A stretch of DNA of 64,000 nt, from the NCBI GenBank assembly GCA_038040395.1, contig JBBPIJ010000013.1:1-64000 (forward strand), read 5' to 3'. The position numbers were made by a program, and so were the translations under genes. Shown here in pieces: positions 34,043 to 42,548 of this stretch (position 1 is its first letter; each line of letters starts with the position of its first letter). The notes beneath the pieces were generated by a model that worked only from the letters and a program-made list of their open reading frames with translations, did no database searches and had not been told where the DNA came from. Source of the DNA: VAXT01 sp038040395 (GTDB lineage: Bacteria > Actinomycetota > Thermoleophilia > Gaiellales > Gaiellaceae).

Positions 34043-34638
34043 CGGGCCCGCCGGAGTTCCGCGATCTGATCGGTGACGAGGTGCCCGCCGAGGAACGCGC
34101 TCGGCTCGAGCGCGTCCACGAGCTCCTGGTCGAGGCAGGCCCTCCCCCGGAGATGCCACCGTCGCTTCTCGAGGCGCCGGATCGCCGCGCGCAGCCTGTC
34201 TCCTTCCTGCCGCGCCGCCGGGCGGGCGCCGCCCTCTCCCTCGCGGCCACGATCGCCGTGGTCGCGTTTCTCGGCGGGTACCTGCTCGGATTCCGGCACA
34301 ACAGCTTCGACTCGACGCGCGAGTTGCCGATGCACGGGACCTCGATCGCACCAACCGCGCAAGCCGTGATCAAGCTCGGCAAGCGAGACAAGGCGGGTAA
34401 CTGGCCCATGGTCGTCACAGTCAAGGGCCTACGTCCCCTTCCGGAGCGCGGCTACTACGAGCTCTTCGTCAAGCGGGACGGGCGGTTCCTGCGTTGCGGC
34501 ATCTTCAACGTCGAAGCAGGCACGACGAGCGTGGACTTCAGCGTCCCCTACTCGTTCGAGCGCAACGACGGTTGGATCGTGACGCGCTGGCGCCGGGGCG
34601 AGGACGAGCCCGGCCCGCCGTTGCTGACGACGAGTTAA
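34039..34638 (+). CDS. RskA-like anti-sigma factor
   Basis: 199 residues from the ATG at 34039; the longer frame to 33721 is a shadow of the sigma gene. A short cytoplasmic part (1-65, no zinc HxxxCxxC motif), one TM segment (AALSLAATIAVVAFLGGYLLG) and an extracytoplasmic RskA-type domain with GYYELFVKRDGRFLRCGIFNV and VDFSVPYSFERNDGWIVTR. It would hold the preceding sigma factor at the membrane and release it by proteolysis. Its stop overlaps the convergent thyX stop. Confidence 0.85.
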   Translation: MTGPPEFRDLIGDEVPAEERARLERVHELLVEAGPPPEMPPSLLEAPDRRAQPVSFLPRRRAGAALSLAATIAVVAFLGGYLLGFRHNSFDSTRELPMHGTSIAPTAQAVIKLGKRDKAGNWPMVVTVKGLRPLPERGYYELFVKRDGRFLRCGIFNVEAGTTSVDFSVPYSFERNDGWIVTRWRRGEDEPGPPLLTTS

Positions 34639-36320
34639 GGCGCCGTGCGGTCGTTCGCGACGAACGCCGCGTGGGTGATCGGCATCCGCTCGGCGAGGAA
34701 GACCTCGCATGCCTCCGCGTAACGGCGAATCTCACGCTGGGCGGTCTCCGCTGCGCGAAGCGAGACGAAGTTCATCAGTGAGCGAGCATTGACCGTCCAG
34801 TAGAACTCAGTGTAAGCCCCGACCGGGAGCACGCAGCGGGCGAGCTCTCGCGCCACACCGAGCTCGACCAGACGCTGATACGTGTCGTAAGCCGTGTCGT
34901 AGACGGCCCGCAGCTCCTCCCGCGTTTGCTCGGCGACGTCAGGAGCGACCTCCTCGAATGAATAGGCGCCGGGCTTTCCGACTTGCGACCGCACGTCCTC
35001 AGGAGCTGGGACGTAGAACTCGTCGGTCGCTTTCGCGTACCGCATGCTGAACTCGTTGAAGGACCCGATCCGGTGTCGAAACCATTCGCGTGCGACGAAA
35101 ATTGGCGTCCTGATGTGAAAGCGGAAGGAGTTGTGCTCGAAAGGAGTATTTCCGCAGAACACGGGATACCCATCCCTGCGTACATAAAGCGTCCCGTTTG
35201 GAACCTCCACGCAGTGGATGGTCCCGTTGTGCTCCTCCACACCCATGTGATTGTCCGCGTCAGACCGAGTCCGACAGAGCGCGGGTCGCGAGTTCCGCGA
35301 GCTGTAGATCGTGACCCGCCAGCGGGGCTTTCGTCCATAGTGGCCGTCGCCTGCGTCGAATCGATGGGGCCGAACAGTTGCGCTCCGGCCGAGCTTGAGG
35401 GCAAGTTCCTGGACGCCATCGGCGAGTTTCTTGCTCGTGGTGTGGTAGGAGTCACGATCGGCGTGCCCCGGCCGAATCTGACGCGAGCCATCGGACTGGA
35501 GCAAACCTTCATAGAGAGCATCGAGAAGCGGAGTCCCGAGCTCGAGCAGCCGGCGCGGGATCACCTTCTCCCCTCGGTCGTAGCAGTCGGCGAAGAGAGA
35601 TCGCATCTCCGGGCTCACCGCGATCGCGAAACGGCCGCCCCAGTCTTTGAGCTCCAGGCCTGCGTCATGAACGGTTCGGCGCAGAAACGCGATCTCGCGC
35701 GGCTTTCTGAGATTGAAGACGATGTGGTTCGCCTTCGGGAGATTGCCATCTCCTATGAAGAATCCCAGGAGCCGAAGGAAGGGGACCGCCGGCGTTGGGC
35801 TTCCATCGAAGGACAACCATTCGACGACCGGCGCCCGCCATTCGGCCGTCGCGATGTGCCGATGAGACTTCCAGAGGACGGAGTGTGCCGGCCGAAGGGT
35901 GAACGACGGATTTCCGCGACCCAGTCGAGTGGTCATCGATTCGGCCAACACGCGGTGGTCGGGCGTTGTAAGCAGATCGATGCTCATCCCCTTGAACCCG
36001 ATCATGTGGCCTTGATGCTCTTTGTGCACGACGCGTAGAGCCGGCTGATACTCCAGCCGCCCGGTCGGGGACCTCGTCGCGAAGAGTTCTTCGCCCGTGA
36101 CATCGGGCCAGGCTTTCCAGCCCGCTTGTGTGAGCACGTCGGTGGCATCGTCGTAACAGCCGTGCCTCTCCCGCATGAGAAACCGGATGAGGCCTCCATC
36201 CGAGTCGTCGATCTCTTCTTTCCGCCGCGCGAAGCTGACTCGTGCGCCGTTTACGACCGAGAGGTCGTCGGCCATCGCATCGTCGAGGCGAACAAAGCCG
36301 TGATCCAGGACACGGATCAT
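34635..36320 (-). CDS. thyX: Flavin-dependent thymidylate synthase ThyX with an in-frame intein
   Basis: 561 residues from the ATG at 36320 (GCGGAG upstream; a GTG at 36353 is an alternative). The N-extein (54 aa, MIRVLDHGFVRLDDAM to LMRERHG) and C-extein (170 aa, TPFEHNSFRFHIR onward) join to a 224-residue ThyX with RHRIGSFNEFSMR, the RHRx7S FAD/dUMP signature. The 337-residue insert between them is an intein (see separate entry). ThyX makes dTMP from dUMP with methylene-tetrahydrofolate and FADH2. Splicing at this conserved active-site strand is needed for activity. Confidence 0.93.
   Translation of the reverse strand: MIRVLDHGFVRLDDAMADDLSVVNGARVSFARRKEEIDDSDGGLIRFLMRERHGCYDDATDVLTQAGWKAWPDVTGEELFATRSPTGRLEYQPALRVVHKEHQGHMIGFKGMSIDLLTTPDHRVLAESMTTRLGRGNPSFTLRPAHSVLWKSHRHIATAEWRAPVVEWLSFDGSPTPAVPFLRLLGFFIGDGNLPKANHIVFNLRKPREIAFLRRTVHDAGLELKDWGGRFAIAVSPEMRSLFADCYDRGEKVIPRRLLELGTPLLDALYEGLLQSDGSRQIRPGHADRDSYHTTSKKLADGVQELALKLGRSATVRPHRFDAGDGHYGRKPRWRVTIYSSRNSRPALCRTRSDADNHMGVEEHNGTIHCVEVPNGTLYVRRDGYPVFCGNTPFEHNSFRFHIRTPIFVAREWFRHRIGSFNEFSMRYAKATDEFYVPAPEDVRSQVGKPGAYSFEEVAPDVAEQTREELRAVYDTAYDTYQRLVELGVARELARCVLPVGAYTEFYWTVNARSLMNFVSLRAAETAQREIRRYAEACEVFLAERMPITHAAFVANDRTAP
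35148..36158 (-). mobile_element. Intein with LAGLIDADG homing endonuclease inside ThyX
   Basis: 337 residues begin with Cys (CYDDATDVLT, block A) and end ...GYPVFCGN before Thr of the C-extein. Block B is LLTTPDHRVL (T-x-x-H). Two dodecapeptide motifs, LLGFFIGDGNL and LYEGLLQSDGSR, mark a LAGLIDADG endonuclease of 130-250. Block F/G is NGTLYVRRDGYPVFCGN. The penultimate residue is Gly rather than the usual His, which is known from some active inteins but can slow Asn cyclisation. Confidence 0.9.
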
Positions 36321-36342
36321 GTTCTCCGCTAGGACTTCGGGT

Positions 36343-37002
36343 GTGACTGCCACGAAGCCGAGTTTAGCGAGGGCCTATGTCGGCACCTCGGGCTGGTCCT
36401 ACCCGTCGTGGCGGCCCGGCTTTTATCCACGCGACGTGAAGCCGGCGGAGTTCCTTCATTACTACTCCGAGCGACTCCCCAGCGTCGAGCTGAACACGAC
36501 CGGCTACCGGATTCCCGCCGAGGATCAGTTCCGGCGCTGGGCGGAGCAGGTCTCGCCCGGATTCCGCTTCGCGGTCAAGTTCAACGCGTTCCGGCTTGGC
36601 GGAGCGGGGACGTTCGAGGAGCGGGTGCGGCTCCTCGGCGACCGGCTGGGCCCGATTCGCGTCCTCGTCGGCTCCGCGCGCGACGAGGGCCTGCTCGCGC
36701 TGACGCTCGGGTCGTTCGACCCCGATTTGAAGATCGCCTTCGACTTCCGGCACGACTCCTGGGCGGAAGCGGATCTCGAGCTGCCGCCGAACGCCGTCCG
36801 CGTGAACGAGGTCGATTCCCCGGCGGCCTTCCGCTACCTGCGCCTGCGAGAGCCGCCCTACGACGAGAAGGCGCTCAGTGAGTGGGCCGATCGGATCCGC
36901 CCACTGCTCGCCGACGGCGTCGAGGTCTACTGCTACTTCAAGCACGAGGAGGAGCCAGAGGCGCCCCGGTATGCGGAGCGCCTCCTGACACTTCTGGCCT
37001 AG
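36343..37002 (+). CDS. DUF72 family protein
   Basis: 219 residues from the GTG at 36343 with AGGA upstream; it overlaps the alternative thyX start by 11 bases. DUF72 blocks: AYVGTSGWSYPSWRPGFYP, FLHYYSERLPSVELNTTGY, FRFAVKFNAF, FDFRHDSWAE and the C-terminal VEVYCYFKHEEEPEAPRYAERL. The fold is a TIM barrel (YecE); the function is unknown. At about 220 residues it is slightly shorter than the usual 240-300. Convergent with the next gene, overlapping by 4 bases. Confidence 0.85.
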   Translation: MTATKPSLARAYVGTSGWSYPSWRPGFYPRDVKPAEFLHYYSERLPSVELNTTGYRIPAEDQFRRWAEQVSPGFRFAVKFNAFRLGGAGTFEERVRLLGDRLGPIRVLVGSARDEGLLALTLGSFDPDLKIAFDFRHDSWAEADLELPPNAVRVNEVDSPAAFRYLRLREPPYDEKALSEWADRIRPLLADGVEVYCYFKHEEEPEAPRYAERLLTLLA

Positions 37003-37337
37003 GCCGGGGCTCCGCCTCCGACGCTCGCGGTTGAGCCCGCCTTGATGTGCTCAATCACTTCGTAGAGACCGTCCGCGCCGGTCGACTCGACATGAGGCGC
37101 CATGTCTTCCTGGCGCTTCTTCTCGGTCTCCGGGTCCATCATCTCCTCCATCTGCTCCATGCTGCCCTCGAAGAGGCCGAACGCGATGATCTCGTCCGGG
37201 TTCTTGAGGTTCCGGACGATGTAGATCTCGCCTCCCTCGGGCATCTCGTCCGCCTCGGCATCCGACCACCACGCCTGGCGCCACTCGTCGTAGCTTCCCG
37301 GCTTGAGCTGACGCACGGTCAGCGCGCAAATCTTCAT
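36999..37337 (-). CDS. Small protein, probable dimeric alpha/beta-barrel
   Basis: 112 residues from the second ATG (37337), which has AAGGAG at 6-base spacing; the first ATG abuts it. Sequence KICALTVRQLKPGSYDEWRQAW, EIYIVRNLKNPDEIIAFGLFEG resembles NIPSNAP/ABM-type ferredoxin-like folds. A Met/Glu-rich helix (SMEQMEEMMDPETEKKRQEDM) follows. No catalytic residues can be assigned. Confidence 0.72.
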   Translation of the reverse strand: MKICALTVRQLKPGSYDEWRQAWWSDAEADEMPEGGEIYIVRNLKNPDEIIAFGLFEGSMEQMEEMMDPETEKKRQEDMAPHVESTGADGLYEVIEHIKAGSTASVGGGAPA

Positions 37338-37422
37338 CTGCATCTCCTTCCAGCGACGTTTGAGGAGAACCTACGCCTGAGTACGGGGACGCTGCAACCG
37401 GAAGCGACCAGAGGAGGGGTTC

Positions 37423-37512
37423 GTGGCTGAACTGACCACACTCGAAACGAAGCTCGGCGAGGTGACGGGGCTCGCGATGGCGGCGCAGGGCGGCATGAGG
37501 AAAGCTAATTAG
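37423..37512 (+). pseudogene. 29-residue 5' gene fragment
   Basis: GAGGAGGGG precedes a GTG, and the frame reads VAELTTLETKLGEVTGLAMA followed by AQGGMRKAN and a TAG. The strong ribosome site and helical, coil-like start look like the beginning of a longer protein cut short. The following bases (37513-37557) show no continuation in any frame. It may equally be a genuine micro-protein. Confidence 0.35.
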
Positions 37513-37557
37513 CCACTGCCGGCCGGGGCCGGTAACGCCGCGCCCAGGTCGACGAAA

Positions 37558-38589
37558 TCAAGAAATTCGCCTGAGCAGGCCCAAAGCCCGCTGGTTCCAG
37601 GGGACCCGGTGCGTGGTCCCGGCGGCGGAGACCCGATCGCGGTTCGCGAGGTACCAGTCGTAGGTTCGCGTCAACGCCTCGGCGTTGGAGTAGCGCGGCT
37701 GCCAGCCGAGGAGGCGCTGCGCTCTCGAGGTCTCCACGTATGAGTCGCGGTGTGCGGTCTTGTAATGCCATTCGGCGAGAGGGGAAAGCCGGGCCAGCTC
37801 GAGGCCGCGCAGGGCGAGCTCGGCCGGTCGGGCCGGAACGGGCCGGAGGCGGCTTTCGGATTTCGCGTGCGCGATCAGCGCTTCGAGGTCGTCGCGAACG
37901 GTGCCGTACTCGGCCGCGCCGATGTTGACCGTTTCGCCGCCGGTCGGCGCGGAGGTGGCGAGGAGGACGGCCTCGACGAGATCTTCGACCGCGAGCAACT
38001 GGTAGCGGTTGGAGCCGTCACCGAGAATCGGGATGCGCCTGCCCTCGCGGATCCAGTCGAAGAGGATCTCGAAGACGCCGAGCCGCTCGGGCCCGATGAA
38101 CGTCTTCGGCCGGATGATCGCAACCTCGAGCCCGCGGCGTCCGAGATCGCGAGCAACTTCCTCGGCCTCGATCTTCGAGCGGCCGTAATGGCCGACTCCC
38201 TGGAGCGGCGAGCTCTCGTCGATCGGATGCGTTTCGGGGATGCCGTAGACGGCGGTGGACGAGATGAGGAGCGTCTTGCCGACCCGCGCTTCGAGCGCGG
38301 CGGCGAGAAGCGTGGCCGTGCCGTCGACGTTGACGGCGCGGATCTCGCGGCCCGAGCCTCGAATCGGAAGCGCAGCGGCGGCATGGACGAGCACGTCGGC
38401 GCCTTCGACGAGGCGGTGGGCCGCGGCCGGGTCGCGGATGTCGCCGCGGATCTCGTCGAGCTCGCGCTCGAGCTCGGCATCGTCGAGCGGGGCGAGGTCG
38501 AGCGAGCGAACTGCGTGGCCGTCGGCGAGGAGCCTTCGTGCGAGGTGCAGGCCGAGAAAGCCCGCGCCGCCTGAGATCGCCCAGAGCAT
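37558..38589 (-). CDS. NAD-dependent epimerase/dehydratase (extended SDR)
   Basis: 343 residues from the ATG at 38589 (MLWAISGGAGFLGLHLARRL). GxxGxxG nucleotide motif, catalytic S-S-T-x-VYG (LLISSTAVYGIPE), YxxxK in GHYGRSKIEAE, and RPKTFIGPERLG. Such proteins act on nucleotide sugars or sterol-like substrates; the substrate cannot be predicted. It stands alone on the minus strand with an independent neighbour operon upstream (38716 onward). Confidence 0.88.
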   Translation of the reverse strand: MLWAISGGAGFLGLHLARRLLADGHAVRSLDLAPLDDAELERELDEIRGDIRDPAAAHRLVEGADVLVHAAAALPIRGSGREIRAVNVDGTATLLAAALEARVGKTLLISSTAVYGIPETHPIDESSPLQGVGHYGRSKIEAEEVARDLGRRGLEVAIIRPKTFIGPERLGVFEILFDWIREGRRIPILGDGSNRYQLLAVEDLVEAVLLATSAPTGGETVNIGAAEYGTVRDDLEALIAHAKSESRLRPVPARPAELALRGLELARLSPLAEWHYKTAHRDSYVETSRAQRLLGWQPRYSNAEALTRTYDWYLANRDRVSAAGTTHRVPWNQRALGLLRRIS

Positions 38590-38676
38590 CCGGCCACGAT
38601 ATTGGCTCAGAGCCGGCACACACCCGTGCGTCGTTCGACGTTACGCTCGCGGTGGGCGGCGGGTGGAACTCTCTTC

Positions 38677-38690
38677 CCCACCCGGGTGGG
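38677..38690. other. 14-bp palindrome downstream of the ABC permease
   Basis: CCCACCCGGGTGGG is fully self-complementary and lies 26 bases beyond the permease stop, before the epimerase start. It may act as a hairpin terminator, though no U-tract follows. Confidence 0.4.
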
Positions 38691-38715
38691 ACGCGCGTGT
38701 GCCTTTTACTGCGGG

Positions 38716-41289
38716 TTACTCGTACTGCAATGCGTTCAGGACGTTCAGCCGGGCCGCCCGCTGGGCAGGCATGATCGCAGCGACAAGGCCGACGAGCACG
38801 GCGACCAGTGCGAAGAGCAGAAGCGGGACGAGCGGGATCGCATAGCGAACTTCGTACTGGTTGAGAGCGCGCGTCACGAGTGCCGCCAAGAACATCCCGA
38901 GCGGGAGCCCGAGCGCCGCGCCGATGAGCGCGGTGATGACGCTCTCGCTGCCGATCATCACCCTCGCCTGCCAGCGCGTCATCCCGACGGCACGCAGCAT
39001 CCCAAGCTCGCGGGTCCTCTCGAAGACCGCGAGCGCAAGCGTGTTCACCATTCCGAAGATGCTGATGATCACCGAGAGCGCCAGCAACACGTAGAGCATG
39101 ATCAGGAACTGGTTGAACTCCTTGTCCTGCTCGCGGATCCAGGATTCCCGGGTCTGCACCTTCGCGTCCGGGAACTTGGCGAGTGCCGCTTCGAGCGGCT
39201 TCTCAGCCTCCGCATCGGGGGCACCCGGCACGTTCACGAATGTGAACTGGTTGCGCGGCCGGTCGTAGAGGGAATCGAACTTCTCTTCGAGGATGCTGAC
39301 CGACCCGAGCAGCGGATAGAAAGGCGGCGGCTTGTAGATCGCCTTCACAGTGAGGCTGGCCGACCGGCCTGAGCCGGAGAGCAGCTCGAACCGATCGCCA
39401 ACCGCAAGCTTCTCATCCTCGGCAAAGCCCTTTTCGAGGATCGCGCCGTCCTCGCCGAGACTCTGAAGCCTCGCGTCTGAGCCCTCTGCCCAGTCGAAGT
39501 TGTAGACCGACGTGATCCTGTCGGGCTCGATCCCCGTGACGTACTTGTCCGTCCCGGCAACCTTGCCGAGCTCCGAGCGCACGCTCGTCGCCAGCTCGAC
39601 GCCTGGCGCCGCAGCCGCGGCGTCGCCCGCGCCGGACACGAAAGGAATGAACCCATCCTGGGAGGTCACGACGAAATCGGCCTTGACCTGATCCTCGATC
39701 GCACCGCGATTGGAGGCCTTCATCCCGTTGGCAAGCACGGCGACGAACGTGACTAGCGCGAGGCCGATCATGAGCGCCGCGGCGGTCGAGGCGGTCCGCC
39801 CAGGGTTCCGGAGCGTATTGCGCCGCGCCAGGTAGCCGGAAATGCCGGCGAGCTTCTCACCGGGAACGCCGACGACCGCCGCCAGGGGGCGAACGAGCTT
39901 CGGCGAGATCATGGCCACTCCGACGAACAGGAGCAGCACGCCCAGAGCCATCGTCAGCAGCCGGTCGCCAATCGCGAGCTCGTCCGTGAACATCGACCGC
40001 GCGAGGAGCAGGAGGGAAATGACGATCAGGGCCCCGGCGATGTACGGCGAGAAACGTGAGAAACGACCGCGCGGCAGCTCGGCTCCCTCCCGGACGGCGA
40101 GGATCGGGGAAATACGCGTGGCGCGGATCGACGGCACGAAGGCGGCCAGGACCGTGACGACGATCCCGATCAGGAATGCGACGACCACGGTGCGGGTGGC
40201 AATCACCATGTTCGTGGTCGGCAAGTCCAGGTTGAGCACGCCGAAGAGCCAGTCCAGCCCGTAGGCGAGCCCGATCCCGAGCGCGAAGCCGATCACCGAG
40301 GCGATGCCGCCGATGATGAGCGCTTCCAGCAGCACAGCGCGGCGGATCTGCTTGCGCGATGCGCCGATCGTTCGCAGCGTGGCGAGCTCGCGTGTCCGCT
40401 GCGCCACGGTGATCGACATCGTGTTGAAGATGACGAAAGCGCCAACGAAGAGAGCGACGCCTCCAAAAGCGAGCAGGAAGTACCGGATGAAGCTCACGAA
40501 CTCGGACACTTCGGAAGCGTCTTCGTCTGCTTGCTCGAGACCGGTCTGGACCTGGGCCGTCGGCGGCAGGATCGGCTTGATGCCTGCGACGAGCTCCTCC
40601 GGGCTCACCCCTTCCTTGGCCGCGATCGAGATGGCGTCGAACTGGCCCTGGCGCTCGAGTAGCTCCTGCGCCACGGGAATCGTGAAGACCGCGAAGGTCG
40701 CAGTGCCGAGGGAGCTGACGCTTCCATATTGCGCGACGCCGACGACCCGAAACGGCCGCACCGGCTTCAACGTGCCGATGCGCACGGTGTCGCCGACCCC
40801 GTAGCCCTGCTCGTCCGTGGTCCCTGCGTCGATCACTACCTCGTCGCGGCCGGTGGGCCAATTGCCCTCGACGAGCCTGAGCGGGTTGAAGATAGACAGC
40901 GAGGGATCGATCCCGAAGCCGAACGACGGCGCTCCGCGAGTGTTGATCGCCTTTCCGTCCGGCTTGAGAATCTTGGTCGCGGTCTCGTCGATAACGCTTC
41001 CGGTCGCCGCCTCGACGCTGTCGAGCCCGCGCACGCGCTGGAGCAGCGAGTCCGGGACGCCGGGTGCTTCAGCCGTATCCCCCTCGAACGAGATGTCCGG
41101 CGCCTTGCCGCTGATCACCGCATCGGTGTTGACGTACGACTCGACGAAGATCGTGTCGAAGGCCTTGTCGATCGTGTCGGTCAGGACGAAAGTGCCGCTC
41201 ACCATCGCCACGCCGAGCACGATCGCGAGCGCTGTCAGCGACGCACGAAACTTCCGCCCCGCAAGACCCTTGAGAGCGACCCGGATCAC
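38716..41289 (-). CDS. ABC transporter permease with two FtsX domains
   Basis: 857 residues, ten predicted TM segments. TM1 (about 17-37) is followed by a large extracytoplasmic domain (38-260), a first FtsX core with three TMs (263-385), two linking TMs (408-450), TM8 near 505, a second external domain, and the second FtsX core (725-850). The SMS.TVAQRTRELATLRTIGASR and ERTRELGMLRAVGMTRWQA loops are typical of MacB/LolC-type coupling helices. The GTG/ATG overlaps the ATPase stop by 4 bases. Likely exports lipids, peptides or lipoproteins. Confidence 0.9.
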   Translation of the reverse strand: MIRVALKGLAGRKFRASLTALAIVLGVAMVSGTFVLTDTIDKAFDTIFVESYVNTDAVISGKAPDISFEGDTAEAPGVPDSLLQRVRGLDSVEAATGSVIDETATKILKPDGKAINTRGAPSFGFGIDPSLSIFNPLRLVEGNWPTGRDEVVIDAGTTDEQGYGVGDTVRIGTLKPVRPFRVVGVAQYGSVSSLGTATFAVFTIPVAQELLERQGQFDAISIAAKEGVSPEELVAGIKPILPPTAQVQTGLEQADEDASEVSEFVSFIRYFLLAFGGVALFVGAFVIFNTMSITVAQRTRELATLRTIGASRKQIRRAVLLEALIIGGIASVIGFALGIGLAYGLDWLFGVLNLDLPTTNMVIATRTVVVAFLIGIVVTVLAAFVPSIRATRISPILAVREGAELPRGRFSRFSPYIAGALIVISLLLLARSMFTDELAIGDRLLTMALGVLLLFVGVAMISPKLVRPLAAVVGVPGEKLAGISGYLARRNTLRNPGRTASTAAALMIGLALVTFVAVLANGMKASNRGAIEDQVKADFVVTSQDGFIPFVSGAGDAAAAAPGVELATSVRSELGKVAGTDKYVTGIEPDRITSVYNFDWAEGSDARLQSLGEDGAILEKGFAEDEKLAVGDRFELLSGSGRSASLTVKAIYKPPPFYPLLGSVSILEEKFDSLYDRPRNQFTFVNVPGAPDAEAEKPLEAALAKFPDAKVQTRESWIREQDKEFNQFLIMLYVLLALSVIISIFGMVNTLALAVFERTRELGMLRAVGMTRWQARVMIGSESVITALIGAALGLPLGMFLAALVTRALNQYEVRYAIPLVPLLLFALVAVLVGLVAAIMPAQRAARLNVLNALQYE

Positions 41290-42044
41290 GCGAGGGTGAC
41301 TTCCCGGATCGTGTCGAGAATCTCCTCCTCGCCCGCCCTGCCGAGATCCTTGATGATCCGGCCGTCCGCGAGGAAGAGGATGCGGTCGGCCGCGGCCGCG
41401 GCACGGGCTTCGTGGGTCACCATCACCATCGTCTGCCCAAAGTTTTCGACCGACTCGTGGAGGAGCTCGAGGATCTCGCCGCCCGTCTTGGAGTCCAGGT
41501 TGCCCGTCGGCTCATCGGCGAAGACCACCGTCGGCTTCGACACGAGGGCCCGGGCAATCGCGACACGCTGCTGCTGGCCACCCGAAAGCTCGGACGGCCG
41601 GTGGGTCAGCCTGTCGGCGAGTCCGACCCGCTTGATGAGATCGGCGAGGAAGGCGCTGTCCGCTTTCTGGCCGGCGAGCGACAGCGGCAGCACGATGTTC
41701 TCCTCGGCCGTCAGCATCGGCAGGAGGTTGAAGAACTGGAAGATGAAGCCGATGTGCCGGCGGCGGATCTTCGTGATCTCCTTGTCGTTCAATTCCCCGA
41801 GCCGCGTGCCGGCGATCGTCACATAGCCTGCGGTCGGCCGGTCGAGCGCGGCCAAGATGTGCATGAGCGTCGACTTGCCCGAGCCCGACGGACCCATGAC
41901 GGCGGTGAGCTTCCCCGCCTCGATGTCGAGCGTGACGTCTGTGAGCGCGTCGACCGCCGTGTCGCCCTCTCCATAGCGGCGTGAGATGTCGTGTGCGGTC
42001 ACGACTGGGCCGGCGCCGTTTCCTTCAGGCTGTGCGTTCACCAA
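41286..42044 (-). CDS. ABC transporter ATP-binding protein (MacB/LolD type)
   Basis: 252 residues. Walker A GPSGSGKST, Q-loop FIFQFFNLLPMLTAEENI, signature LSGGQQQRVAIARAL, Walker B VVFADEPTGNLDSKTG and switch His in VMVTHEARAA. The LLPMLTAEEN and NLDSKTG blocks are standard for the LolD/MacB class that pairs with FtsX-type permeases. Forms the operon with the permease; no periplasmic adaptor (MacA-like) gene is present. Confidence 0.94.
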   Translation of the reverse strand: MVNAQPEGNGAGPVVTAHDISRRYGEGDTAVDALTDVTLDIEAGKLTAVMGPSGSGKSTLMHILAALDRPTAGYVTIAGTRLGELNDKEITKIRRRHIGFIFQFFNLLPMLTAEENIVLPLSLAGQKADSAFLADLIKRVGLADRLTHRPSELSGGQQQRVAIARALVSKPTVVFADEPTGNLDSKTGGEILELLHESVENFGQTMVMVTHEARAAAAADRILFLADGRIIKDLGRAGEEEILDTIREVTLA

Positions 42045-42200
42045 GGCTCCCTCGTTGTTAGCGGCAACTAAGTTCGATCGAAGCTAGTCGAAACGCCCCG
42101 CGCCCGCAAGTGTCCCTACGCAAGGCTGACCCGCCAGTTCTGAACTGGCCGAATCTAGCAAGCACCGCAATCGCAGGGGCGGCGGCCGCGGCGGGCTTTG

Positions 42201-42548
42201 TCAGGCGGCGAGCGTGAGCTGGTCGCCCACGGCCAGCCCGCGCCGAGAGCTCTCGCCTGCGGGTAGCTCGAGGACAGCCTTCGCCCCCCGACGCGAGGCG
42301 GAGCGCCACGGATCGATCGTGTCCTCGATCCTGAGCACGACGAGCGCGCGGTCGAGGAAGACGACGTCGATCGGGAACCGCATGAAGAACGTGTGGATCG
42401 ACGAGGCGGGCCGGAGCAGGAGACCTTCTCCCTGCTCCAGCCCGTCCCGTCCGAGCAGACCCCTCAGACGGGTGACCGGGGAGTCGGCGAGCGTGCACCG
42501 CTCGCACACGACAGTCCCGTCTTCCCGTCTGAGGGTCAGCTCTGCCAT
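42201..42548 (-). CDS. DUF192 protein
   Basis: 115 residues with DUF192 blocks: CTLADSPVTRLRGLLGRDGL, GEGLLLRPASSIHTFFMRFPIDVVFLD and VLELPAGESSRRGLAVGD. The family has a small beta-barrel; function is unknown though often linked to envelope or osmotic roles. It starts on the base after the preceding gene's stop (TAGATG), so it is translationally coupled to the secreted M15-like protein. No signal peptide, unlike many DUF192 members. Confidence 0.85.
   Translation of the reverse strand: MAELTLRREDGTVVCERCTLADSPVTRLRGLLGRDGLEQGEGLLLRPASSIHTFFMRFPIDVVFLDRALVVLRIEDTIDPWRSASRRGAKAVLELPAGESSRRGLAVGDQLTLAA

Noticed and set aside
38255..38845. Plus-strand frames over the epimerase and ABC permease genes
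   Set aside because: Ser/Arg-rich antisense shadows with no domain signatures; the minus-strand genes are clear.
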